A DNA stretch of 64,000 bases, from positions 24,537,290 to 24,601,289 of the forward strand of contig CM043705.1 in the NCBI GenBank assembly GCA_023935145.1, written 5' to 3'. The first letter of the stretch is position 1. The number at the start of each line of letters is the position of its first letter. The translations under genes were made by a program, and so were the position numbers. Positions 1 to 9,769 of the stretch are shown one piece after another. The notes beneath the pieces were generated by a model that did no database searches, was not told the origin of the DNA, and saw nothing but the letters and a program-made list of their open reading frames with translations. The stretch is from Bretschneidera sinensis (lineage: Eukaryota > Streptophyta > Magnoliopsida > Brassicales > Akaniaceae).

Positions 1-1
1 C

Positions 2-19
2 TCCCCGGCAACGGCGCCA
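2..19 (-). promoter_or_regulatory. Primer-binding site, tRNA-Asp type, antisense
   Basis: Read on the minus strand this is TGGCGCCGTTGCCGGGGA. It matches the 3' end of plant tRNA-Asp and is the usual primer site of Athila-like and related Gypsy elements. It lies a few bases outside the LTR that starts near 28. The element's internal region must therefore lie to the left, beyond the window edge. Confidence 0.8.
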
Positions 20-27
20 AAATTTGG

Positions 28-1438
28 TGTGCTGTCGCAGGCAACCAAAAATAAAACCTATACTCCTAAAAATACATGTAGTAGTGTGAGTAAGGATCGT
101 TCCCACAGAGAGTTTCTAGCCTAGTTTTATGCTACGTGAACAAGGATGGGGGGGTGGTTTGAGTTACGAAAACAATTTCAAGAAAAACAATTAATGAACA
201 ATTCAAATTGAAATATCAAACTCAATCAAAAGAACAAACATTGGTCTAAGTCAACATCCACCATAAAAATTTTACAACTGATCATCGATGCAAATATATA
301 TCAATTCACACTTTGAATATTCACTGTTGGAACTATTTTCCTATCTCTCCTTAGTCACAGTTAATTAGAAAACAAGTGATCTAATTAACCTTAACTACTA
401 AACAACCCAAGACAAGCACTAAAGGTTTAATCTAGTAGCAGCCTTAAGAATTAGAGAGATTGATGAAGCTAAATAGCACAAGCACAAGTGGTTGCATTTA
501 ATTTAGTCGAGCGTTCTTCCTAAGATCTAATAATTTCTGACGCAGTAAATCATTAAGTCTTAGTTGCTTCACAAATTAGAGGGATCAAATAATTACGAAT
601 TTGATTTCTAACCTAGCAGTAGATTGCAATGAATAATAAACTAGTAGGCCTCCTAGTAATTAAACGAGACAATCATGAAAATAGGGACAGAAGAACATTC
701 GATACTCAAAGCATAAATCGAATAATATAAAAAAAAAATAGATTAGATCTCATAGTTTTATTGATTCCAAGGCTTCTGTTTCCTTCAACAAATTATAAAA
801 GTCTAGCCACGCAGGGCCACGATGAAAACTCGAAGGAGAAGTTAGAGAAGAGGGGAGAGAGAGGCGTCCCTAAAGTCTGATGATTTCTCCCCTCTTATAC
901 ATGTTATTTTAAGTATTGGAAACCTACAAGGTCTCCTAAAAATATTCTAAATATTATCCTAAAATAGCAATATCCAAATCTGACTAATTTAAGGACGATA
1001 CTAAAAATAAAATAAAGTCTTAATATAACTAGGAAACTGGTTTTTTCAGCATGAATTTTCGTGCACCAGATTTGGAAACTTCCGAAAATAAATCGCGACA
1101 AATCAGCGTATTAGAATTGCAGGCTAAGGGACTTTCTAGAACTACAATAGTGAAGGTGCAGCAACTCAAAGCCCGGTTTCGACCTTGATGCAGCCAGTAT
1201 CTCTCAAAACTCAAAACATGAAACTTGTAGAACTTTTCTTGGCATTCCATAACATCTTAAATCATCTCAATCAAAGCTTAGATGACAGAGTTATGCCAAG
1301 AATATGAAGCGATGTCAAAGCTGTCCGAAATCGCCCAATTATTTCGTTTTTCACTTAACGCCTCCATTTGCAACATAAATCAAAATATAAGAATAATGAG
1401 TACATTTAGGTACCAAATGAGTATAAAAAAACTAAACA
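28..1438 (-). mobile_element. 5' LTR of a minus-strand Gypsy-type element
   Basis: Next to the antisense primer site the sequence begins TGTGCTGT on the plus strand, which is the CA end of an LTR in sense orientation. Read in sense, a TATA-like stretch (TATAAGAGG) lies near 889-904. It is followed by a pyrimidine-rich leader and an AATAAA signal at 757-762, so U3, R and U5 are all recognisable. The far boundary (sense TGTTTAG, plus-strand position about 1438) is my best guess and is not confirmed by a target duplication. Short open frames inside it are not coding. The primer site suggests an Athila-like or Tat-like relative, but the LTR does not resemble the Athila-type LTR at 5003-6269. Confidence 0.65.
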
Positions 1439-1471
1439 TTAAGGGAGAAAAATTAGACATTTTGCATTCTC

Positions 1472-1516
1472 ATTCTTCTTCTTCTTCATCATCATCTTCT
1501 TCTACTTCTTCTTCTT
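1472..1516. repeat. TTC/TCA microsatellite
   Basis: An imperfect run of TTC and TCA triplets lies between the left LTR and a Copia fragment. It opens a serine-rich frame that I regard as an artefact. Confidence 0.9.
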
Positions 1517-1540
1517 GTATCCCAACTTATATAACATCCA

Positions 1541-1722
1541 CTTAAGTTGAAGAAGTAGGAGGTAATCGATCTTCTTTTATCCTAGTTTGCTCTATAGTCC
1601 GAATCCGCATAACCCTCAAGACAGATGGACTTACCCCTATTCTCATAAATCAGCCCTACTTCTGGGCTTCCCTTCAAGTACCTCAGCAACCACTTCATCC
1701 CAAGCTAATGCTCTTTTTCGGA
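1541..1722 (-). pseudogene. Copia RT/RNase H fragment
   Basis: The minus strand encodes the junction between reverse transcriptase and RNase H of a Ty1/Copia polyprotein. LGMKWLLRYLK is followed by the RNase H start around GYADSDY and a DKRRS motif, with one in-frame stop before DKRRS. The nucleotide sequence closely matches part of the Copia copy at 62672-64000. Nothing else of the element is present: no LTR, integrase or gag. It is a scrap left by truncation, abutting the broken 5' LTR that begins near 1725. Confidence 0.85.
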
Positions 1723-1724
1723 AT

Positions 1725-2047
1725 TAAGATATTCTTTGTTTTTTGTCTTATAGTTGGATTTATGGAATGTTTTGATAGACTATATTTTTAGAACATATAT
1801 GCTTAACTTTGGTGGAGTGGATTCGGAAACCTTAGTGTTTTTATTATTAGTTTTAAAAATCAATTTAATTTAGTTTTAATTTGTTTTCCAAAATATCATT
1901 CACAATTCGGAATTAGGTTAAGATAAAGTTAGTTTAGATTAAAAATATATTTTCACAACGCAATTCCCTGTGGATTTGACCTCGCACTTGTACAACACTA
2001 TATTGCAAACGACTTGTGCTCTTGCGAGTAAATTAAAACTCACAACA
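1725..2047 (+). repeat. Truncated 5' LTR (Athila-like)
   Basis: It aligns base for base with 5948-6269, the right-hand end of the complete 3' LTR, and ends in CTCACAACA. The first ~940 bp of the LTR are missing, so promoter sequences are absent. The breakpoint lies between 1722 and 1730, where Copia-like sequence begins. Confidence 0.88.
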
Positions 2048-2053
2048 AGTTTT

Positions 2054-2071
2054 TGGCGCCATTGCCGGGGA
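2054..2071 (+). promoter_or_regulatory. Primer-binding site, tRNA-Asp type
   Basis: TGGCGCCATTGCCGGGGA lies six bases after the LTR end. It differs by one base from the antisense site at 2-19 and marks the start of minus-strand DNA synthesis. Confidence 0.85.
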
Positions 2072-2168
2072 ATTGTTTTGTTTGTGAAAATTTTTGGTCT
2101 GAATTGATTTTATTTTTCTACTAGTTAGTTATAAAAAAAGAAAAAAGAGTTAGAAAAACTGAAAAATT

Positions 2169-3745
2169 ATGTGGATGAATCCAGCGTCGGTTTCACAGTC
2201 TTTAAAGGACGCCATCAAGGATTTCATTAAAATGATCAGCCCGTCCCTCAATGCTGCCAACACATTCAATGTTGATAGCTGTTCCATCTGTGCTAGTCCT
2301 CTGCATTTAGCACAGAATTGTCCATCAATGCCGGATTTTGTCGAGTATCCCATGGAACAAATGAATGCTTTCAATGAGTGTTGTTGACAATCAAATGGAT
2401 CTTACTCTGAAACATACAATCCAGGGTGGTGGGACCACTCTAATATTTCATGGACGCAGAACCAACTGAGGAATCAGGGAGGAGACCCTTATCATGCTCA
2501 CAATCAATACCCTTCCGAATTTCCTCCACCAATTCCAAGTTATGGTCACTCAGCTTATCCAGCACCATCACCCGTTTACCAAGCTCCCATTCAAGCGCCA
2601 GCGTCAGTTTCACAGTCATTGGAGGACGCTCTCAATGATTTCATGAAAACGACTAGCCAATCTATGAGTGAAGTGATGAGTACAACAATAGAAAACACCC
2701 AAGCGATTGCCACACTAGAGAGTCAAATTGATCAAATCGCAAGTTACGTGGGTGAAGGAGAGGAAGGAACGTTCCCCAGTTAAATTGATCCTAACCCAAA
2801 GGAACCGTTTGCGGTGGGAAATTTATTAACTCCTATGCATTGGTAGTAACAAGTGCAATCAATTGTCCCATTGAGGCCTGGAAGACAAGTGCACAATCAA
2901 GTGGAAGAGAACTCTGCTATGCACCAAGGGCAAGAAAGTGGCAACAATGAGAAGAGAGATGTTGAGCTATCTATAGCCACACCTATTATTAATGATCTCT
3001 CTAGGTCGTTTTTACCTAAAGCGCCTTACCCTGAGAGACTACAAGAGCCCAAGAAAGAAGGAAAGTCTGAGGACATTTTGGAGGCATGTTTTGCTCAATT
3101 TGAAGACGATTTGGATTTAGATAAGTTGTTTGAGCAAGCAAATGCTACTTTGGAGTCTGCTCCTCAAAAGATCAGTGAGACAGAGGAAACCACAACACCT
3201 AAACCCCCCAAGAAGGAACTTAAGCCTTTATCGGACAATCTTAAGTATAAGTTCCTAGGTCCAGCAGATTCTTTGCCTATAATGATAGCTTTAGATTTGG
3301 GTGATGCTCCAGAGGAGAAATTATTGGACATCTTAAGAGAGCATAAGGAAGCTATAGGTTGGACTATTGAGGATGTCAAGGGAATCAACCCCTCGTTGGT
3401 AATACACACGATACAATTGGAGGAGAATGCCAAGCCATCGAGGGAGCCACAAAGAAGGCTCAACCCTGCTATGCAAGAGGTTGTGAGGGCAGAAGATATT
3501 AAGCTGTTAGAGCCAGGGATCATTTATCCCATCTCTGATCGCAAGTGGGTGAGCCTGATTCCAGTCGTGCCCAAACGTGCTAAATTGACGGTAGTAAATA
3601 AAGACGACGAGTTGGTCCCAACTCGAGTGCAGTCAAGATGGAGAAAGTGTTTAGACTACCGTAAATTGAATGCTGCCACTAGGCCTGATCATTTTTCATT
3701 TCCATTTATTGATTAGATGGTGGAGCGCTTAGTTGGGCCTGTTTA
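2169..3745 (+). pseudogene. gag-pol remnant of the Athila-like element
   Basis: One reading frame runs from the gag zinc-knuckle region into the start of reverse transcriptase. It is interrupted by stops at 2385, near 2781, at 2844-2849 and at 3714. The knuckle-like motif CSICASPLHLAQNCP lies near 2278-2325, and the gag C-terminal region (ending around QIDQIASYV) near 2700-2760. The 287-codon stretch 2853-3716 contains the linker before RT (LKYKFLGPADSLP) and the RT N-terminus through WRKCLDYRKLNAATRPDHF. It stops just before the palm, so the YVDD catalytic box is absent. The N-terminal half of gag, the protease active site, RNase H and integrase were not found. The odd feature is an internal duplication: the segment encoding ASVSQSL near 2182-2244 recurs at 2598-2661. 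Identification as Athila-like rests on motif resemblance and the primer site. Confidence 0.82.
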
Positions 3746-5002
3746 CTAATGTTGGGTCTGGCTGAAGACATTAAACTTAGCGCTCATGGGAGGCACTCCA
3801 TAACTTATCTTTTTTGTTTATTTATTATTTCGCATTTTTATTATTAATGTTTGTTTCTAGTGTTTTTTTTGTTTTTCAGTTTTTATTTTTCAGGGACAAA
3901 CCGTACTTCAGTCCAAGTTTGGGGGTATGCTATGAGCCATACCTGTCCAGCTAGTTCTCCATATCTCAGGTCAGCTCTTTCCATATTAGTCACACATTAG
4001 GGTCAATGTGTAATTTAAGTTTGGGGGTATGGGAGACACATCACACACTTTGTCCTAATTTGTTGTCTTTTCGTCGTAGAGATAAATGCATGCTCATGTT
4101 ATCGTGAAATTTTGGTTGATTTTAACATTTTCTGTGATGTGATGTCATTGGTGAGCTTAACATTTTGAACACGTGATCTGGTGATAAATTTTTAAAAATT
4201 TAGTTACTTACCTTAGGCATTTGAGAATTCACATGTTTGACATAATCTAACACGAGCACATTAGTACAAATTATGTGAGGTATGACATGTGATTTTAATG
4301 TGTATTTTTCTTTATCTTAACTGAAACTGGATGACTTGTTGGATGAACACTTGGGCATAAAAAAAAAATAAATTACTACAACTTTCCGCTGAGTAACTGG
4401 ACCTCTTGCCTCAGTAAACAGTGAGTGTTCACGTCAAAAGGTGGAATTTTGCTTGGTAGTATTAAGGCTGGTTTATTTTCGTAGCTTTTTTGACTCGAGT
4501 TAGTAAGTCCTTAGTTGTGTCTGTACACCTAATGCCCTAAAACCATTTGGTTTGGGAGTCATTGACTCAACGCTCGCTACATGGGTCAATTAGAAAGCTT
4601 AAGGGAACTAAACATAGCCGTGCCTTATTATTAAAAAAAAAAAAAAAACTGAACATTTTTCGTTCATTTTGATGTGAAATTCGGTGAATCTTGGGATATG
4701 GAGACCTTACACATTGGAGTTACTTGGAAGCTTCACTTTTATATGCTAATTCACTTTACACAGTGTCAGACTTGTGATGCCTTGACCTGCCTTTTGTAAG
4801 TAATTAGATTTTAACATTTCTATTCATTGCGAAGATGGGTTTATCTTTTTAAGCTTGCTCATGAATGAATATCATGGTGATGTGTGCTCCTTAAATTTTT
4901 GGATACCATGAGTGGTGAACTTATCTTTATGTTCTTTGTTTTTCATTGAGTCTTTTATTTTGTTTTGCTAAGGGACTAACAAAATATAAGTTTGGGGGTA
5001 TT
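3746..5002 (+). other. Non-coding 3' internal region with repeated purine tracts
   Basis: No coding frame is recognisable. AAGTTTGGGGGTATG occurs near 3915-3929 and 4017-4031, and the same core recurs at 4988-5000 directly against the 3' LTR. The last copy occupies the place of the polypurine tract that primes plus-strand synthesis. The two upstream copies are either decoys or secondary priming sites. The region also has a poly-A stretch near 4632-4650. Confidence 0.6.
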
Positions 5003-5167
5003 TGATGAGTCTTAAATATTGCATATTTTAGACCCTTAACTTATATTTGTTATGTTCTTAGTTAGTAGTATTTCACTTTATTTTACGTCTTTCTTGTGTT
5101 TCGTGTATTTTTACAGGTTTGTGGAGAAAATGAAGCATTTCAGGAGATGTGAAGCTTCTGGAGACAT

Positions 5168-5392
5168 TGCGATCGATCGCACGAGATATACGATCGAGCG
5201 CACCTGCGCTCGAGCGCACTTGCCTACGAACGAGCGCATGGTCAACATCCCACATCGAAATATTTGAAGTTCAATGCAACTGCGATCGATCGTAGCAGAC
5301 ATGCGATCGAGCGCACATGAGATCGTGCGCACAAGACATGCGATCGATCGTACCTGCGATCGATCGCACCACACTACGATCGAGTGCACACG
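5168..5392. repeat. CGATCG palindrome array in LTR U3
   Basis: Short units of the form GCGATCGATCGCAC or GCGATCGAGCGCAC recur every 15-30 bp in about 220 bp, ending ~50 bp upstream of the TATA box. Many cores are self-complementary (GATCGATC). The equivalent array in the solo LTR at 37036-38284 lacks one roughly 16-bp unit present here near 5206-5221. The location fits enhancer-like repeats in U3; that function is inference. Confidence 0.8.
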
Positions 5393-5442
5393 GGCAATAT
5401 CCCACATCGAATCTGCAACCCATATTGCTCCGGGTCTTCCCC

Positions 5443-5450
5443 TATATAAA
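5443..5450 (+). promoter_or_regulatory. LTR TATA box
   Basis: TATATAAA lies at the expected place in the LTR, after the palindrome array. The homologous solo LTR has TATCTAAA at 37460-37467, so that promoter has decayed. Confidence 0.65.
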
Positions 5451-6269
5451 CACCATCTGACTCCATCATTCAGTGTACAATTCCTAAGACACTTTGGTGT
5501 TTACCGGTGGACGTCCGCTAGCATTCTGGTGGATCCCAAAGGCATTGCTACCACGAAGGGAAGCGCCGCCCGTCAGTGAGTGGAATTTATCCCATGTAAA
5601 GTTGTTTATTTATTTATTTTTATTTAGTTGTTGTAGTTTAATGTTTAACACTTTTATTATGAATTATAGTTTCATAGTTATGAGTGGCTAGACTCTTCAG
5701 CTAAGGTTGAAGATGAAGCCCCGCCGTTGTTTGGCGTAGTAGTTCAGATTTGCTTGTACAAATCTGACAATTTTTAGTATAAATGTTCTGTCAATTATTT
5801 GAGTTAATCTTATAATTGATTGAGTTTAAATTGTATGTTAGATATTCCTTGTGTTTCATCTGATGGATACATTGAATGCTTTTCAATTAAATTGGATTTC
5901 CTTTGTGATTTGTTAAGAGCGGATCCATTGGATGCTTTTGGTTTAGTTGGGATATTCTTTGTTTTTTGTCTTATAGTTGGATTCATGGAATGTTTTGATA
6001 GACTATATTTTTAGAACATATATGCTTAACTTTGGTGGAGTGGATTCAGAAACCTTAGTGTTTTTATTATTAGTTTAAAAATCAATTTAATTTAGTTTTA
6101 ATTTGTTTTCCAAAATATCATTCACAATTCGGAACTAGGTTAAGATAAAGTTAGTTTAGATTAAAAATATATTTTCACAATGCAATTCCCTCTGGATTCG
6201 ACCTCGCATTTGCACAACACTATATTGCAAACGACTCGTGTGCTTGTGAGTAAATTAAAACTCACAACA

Positions 6270-8329
6270 AAGATGAGTCATTTTTTTAAAATAATCTGTA
6301 ATAATGATATAATAATCAATTGTGGTGTGGTGTCTTTTGAGTCCGCTAGATGTTTAAGATGGGTGTTTTAACTTCATAATGTTATGTACACTATGATTAG
6401 CTTGGCCAAAAAGTGAATCGACTCTTATGAGATATATGGGCATTTATCTTTGAAGCAAAAGACATGTAGTTGTCTAACAAAATATTTGAAGTGGAATAAT
6501 TCAATCTTCCACATGGAGTTAATTTACAAATGAGTCTGTAATAATTCAATCTTCCTAAACTATGTTGTGGTGGATTCTTTAAAAAAAATGATGAAAGCCA
6601 GGGTGTTTCAAGGACTTCGAAGTTTTGATGTGTCAGCTACTTTAGGAAATAACAAAAATTATCATTTGGTTCTTTGGTTAAAAAATATAAATTTATAATC
6701 CATTTGAAGGTTTAACACCATCAAAGTTGTTGTCAAAGAAAGCTTCCTAACTAGATATTTGTTTAAAACCCTACTAAGTTTCAGCTACTTTAGTAAATAA
6801 CAAAAATTATCATTTGATGGTTTGGTTTAACGCCATCAAAGTTGTTGTCAAAGAAAGCTACCTAACTAGATATTTGTTTAAAACCCTACTAAGTTTCAGT
6901 TTAGGCTCATTTTTTTGTCATTAGTTACGAGTACTTTGCATCTATATATTGTGCGACACGTTCTTGGAGGTTATTCCATTTTATTTTTACTTTTTTTAAA
7001 ACAGTAATACATAGAAATCGGAGTATAATAAGAAATAAATTGTTAATATGGAAACTAATGCCATGTCTTTTTATGTTATTAATTTCTTTAGGAAAAATTA
7101 TCTAGATTAATCATTAACTACAACTACCAAAACCTTAGTGACATTGGCACTTATTTTAAAATTTTGGCATGTAGATACTTATCAAAAGAAAGAAAGTTTG
7201 GCATGTAAATAATGTGGCTTACCCTTTGCTAAAAAGTAATGTACATCTTGTACTGAAAATTTGATTTTTTTTTGTTTTATTTATATTGAAGGATGATTTC
7301 TTTATAGTGTATTGTAGAGCTGGAACATCTCTACAATACACATTCAAAAGAACATCTCTTATTCTTTTGTATAGCATTTAAGAGGATAGGCCATCAAGGG
7401 GAAGAATAGAAAATTCTCCTTTGATAGTCATCCTTTATTTAAGAGGGTAGCCCATTAAGGGGAAGAATGAGATGCTTCAATGCCCATAAAGTTCATTGTG
7501 AACTTTTATTTTTCGCACTTTGATTCCAATTGACCTTTAATGCTTATAATAAATATTATAGCCATTCCCAAACATTGTTTTCTGTATTATAGACAAGTTT
7601 ATACATTGTTAAAATTTATTTATTTTGGAAAATTCTCTAGCAGTTTTTCCTTCTTCAATACTTGGGTTGGAGGCTTTGATAGGGAGCTTCGGTGATTGCA
7701 TTGCTCATTCAATGGTATTCCCTTATCTCTCTCACTAAAAGTCATTCTATAATGTCCATTGCTTTTAAATCAGTCAGACTTGTAGGAAAATTACTGAGAT
7801 TGATTATCATTAAAGCTAGGGCAAGTATATCTTGATACCTCTAGGGTTAATATTCAATCCATGAGGAAAATGTGTTATGTTTGTAACTTAGACCTTCTCC
7901 TTCAGAAACTTAGTCCTCTTATCTTCTTTGGCACCAATTCTTTTGTTACTTCTGAATTTTAGTAGATATGAAAGGGATGTGGTACGTTTCATTGCAGTTG
8001 ATTAAGGTTATTTTGTTTTCTGTTAGTGAAAGCGAGAACTTGCAGATTGCTTGAAATTTAAATCTTTTGAAGTGAGGTTTTTTCTTCTATTTTTATTATT
8101 GCTGATAAGGATGCATAAATGTAGTTTCAAGGCAGTATGTAGACTTTTAGAGGTAGTAAATTGCGACTAATGATATGATAATCAACTGTGGTGTCTATAG
8201 AGTAGGCAGTATATTTAAGATGTGTCTTCTTTTTTTGGTACATTGGCGAGAGGGAGAGCGAATTTTGATATCCTGTGTGGAGGATCCAGAAATAACTACT
8301 AAACCAAAAGGCTCTGATCAATATGAGTC
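6270..8329. repeat. Non-coding segment, copy 1 of a tandem duplication
   Basis: Sequence from about 6275 to 7765 recurs at about 8330-9690 with small indels and substitutions. The period is about 2.05 kb. Between the copies, 7766-8329 includes a partial third echo near 8160-8215. I see no protein family, LTR or RNA gene here. The left end of copy 1 is cut by the Athila-like LTR. It could be decayed transposon or old intergenic DNA. Confidence 0.75.
6634..6896. repeat. Local direct duplication within copy 1
   Basis: The stretch starting CAGCTACTTTAG at 6634 is repeated at 6782, so a ~148-bp unit lies next to a ~115-bp shortened unit. Copy 2 (near 8650-8810) has only one unit, so this event followed the larger duplication. 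Confidence 0.85.
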
Positions 8330-9690
8330 TTTTTCTTCAAAATAATTTGTAATAATGATATGATAATCAATTATGGTGTATATAGAGTCCGCAAGATGCT
8401 TAAGATGTGTGTTTTAACTTCATAATGTTATGTTCACTATGATTAGCCTGGCCAGAAGGTGAATTGACTCTTCTTATGAGATATATGGGCATTTATCTTT
8501 GAAGAAAAACACATGTAGTAAAATCTAACAAAATATTCGAAGTGGAGTTAATTTACCTAACAAATGAGTCTGTAATAATTCAGTCTTCCTAAACTATATT
8601 GTGGTGGGTTCTTAAACAGAGCCAGGGTGTTTCAAGGACTCGGGAGTGTTGATGTGGCAACTGCTTTAGGAAATAACAAAAATTATCATTTGGTGCTTTG
8701 ATTATAAAATATAAATTTATAATTCATTTGAAGGTTTAATACCATCAAAGTTGCTGTCAATAAAGCTACCTAACTAGACATTTTTTTAAAACCCTTTTAA
8801 ATTTCAGTTTAGGCTCATTTTATTGAAATTACTTACTAGTACTTTACTTCTATATATTGTGCAACACATTCTTGGAAGTTATTCCATTTTCTTTTTACTT
8901 TTTTTTAAACACTAATAAATAGAAATCAGAGTATAAAGAGAAATAAATTGTCAATACAACAACTAATGTCAAGTTTTTTTATGTATTAATTTCTTTAGGA
9001 AAAAATATCTAGATTAATTATTAACTACAACCAGAAGCATAGTGACATTGACACTTATTATGAAATTTTGGCATGTAGATACTTACCAAAAGAAGAAAGT
9101 TTGGGATGTAAATAATGTGGCTTACCTTTTTCTGAAAAATAATGTTCATCTTGTATTGGGGAAAATTTGATTTTCTTTTTTTGTTTTATTTATATTGAAG
9201 GATGATTTCTTTATGGTGTATTGTAGAGTTGAAACTTCTCCTATTCCTTTTGTATAGCATTAAGAGGGTTAGGCCATCAAAGGGAAGAATAGGAGATTTC
9301 CCTTTGATAATCATCCGTTATTCAAGAGGGTAGCCCATCAAGGGGAAGAATAAGATGCTTCAATGCCCATAAAGTTTGTTGTAAACTTTTATTTTCTGTA
9401 CTTCAATTCCAGTTAACCTTTAATGCATATAATAAATATTCTACTCATTTTCAAACATTGTTTTATTTTTATTTTTATTATAGACAAGTTTATACACTGT
9501 TAAATTTATTTATTTATTTTTTGTAAAATCTGTCAATTTTATAGGTCTTTAGCAGGTATTCCATATTCAATACTTGGGTTGGAGGCATTGATAGGGAGCT
9601 TCAGTGATTACATTGCTTATTTAAGAGTACTCCCTTCTCTCTCTCACTAAAAGTTCATTCTATAATGTCCATTGCTTAGTGTTTATAAAA
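8330..9690. repeat. Non-coding segment, copy 2 of the tandem duplication
   Basis: Homologous to 6275-7765, including the stretch AACTTCATAATGTTATGT and the paired AGAGGGTAG / AAGGGGAAGAAT motifs near the right end. No coding potential is seen. The ~80 bp after it lead directly into the satellite array. Confidence 0.75.
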
Positions 9691-9769
9691 TCTTGCTGCT
9701 TCCATTTAAAATACTTTGTCGTTTAAAGTATTAAGGGTGTTGAATTATTTGATGATGATTTGATTTTGT

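Larger units (their letters stand above)
1725..6269 (+). mobile_element. Athila-like Gypsy element, 5'-truncated and internally deleted
   Basis: The order is a partial 5' LTR (1725-2047), a tRNA-Asp primer site (2054-2071), gag and pol remnants (2169-3745), a long non-coding 3' region with a purine tract (3746-5002), and a complete 3' LTR (5003-6269). Comparing the last ~320 bp of the two LTRs by eye gives about 13 differences, roughly 4 percent, so this is an old insertion. Most of pol is missing: the coding remnant breaks off early in reverse transcriptase and no RNase H or integrase follows. Because the left LTR is cut by the neighbouring Copia scrap, no target duplication can be checked. 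Confidence 0.85.
5003..6269 (+). repeat. Complete 3' LTR (Athila-like), 1267 bp
   Basis: It starts TGATGAGTC right after the purine tract and ends CTCACAACA. A very similar LTR stands alone at 37036-38284, and its right part matches 1725-2047. U3 contains a dense array of CGATCG-centred palindromes (5168-5392), then a TATA box at 5443-5450. Short frames inside it are not genes. Confidence 0.9.
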
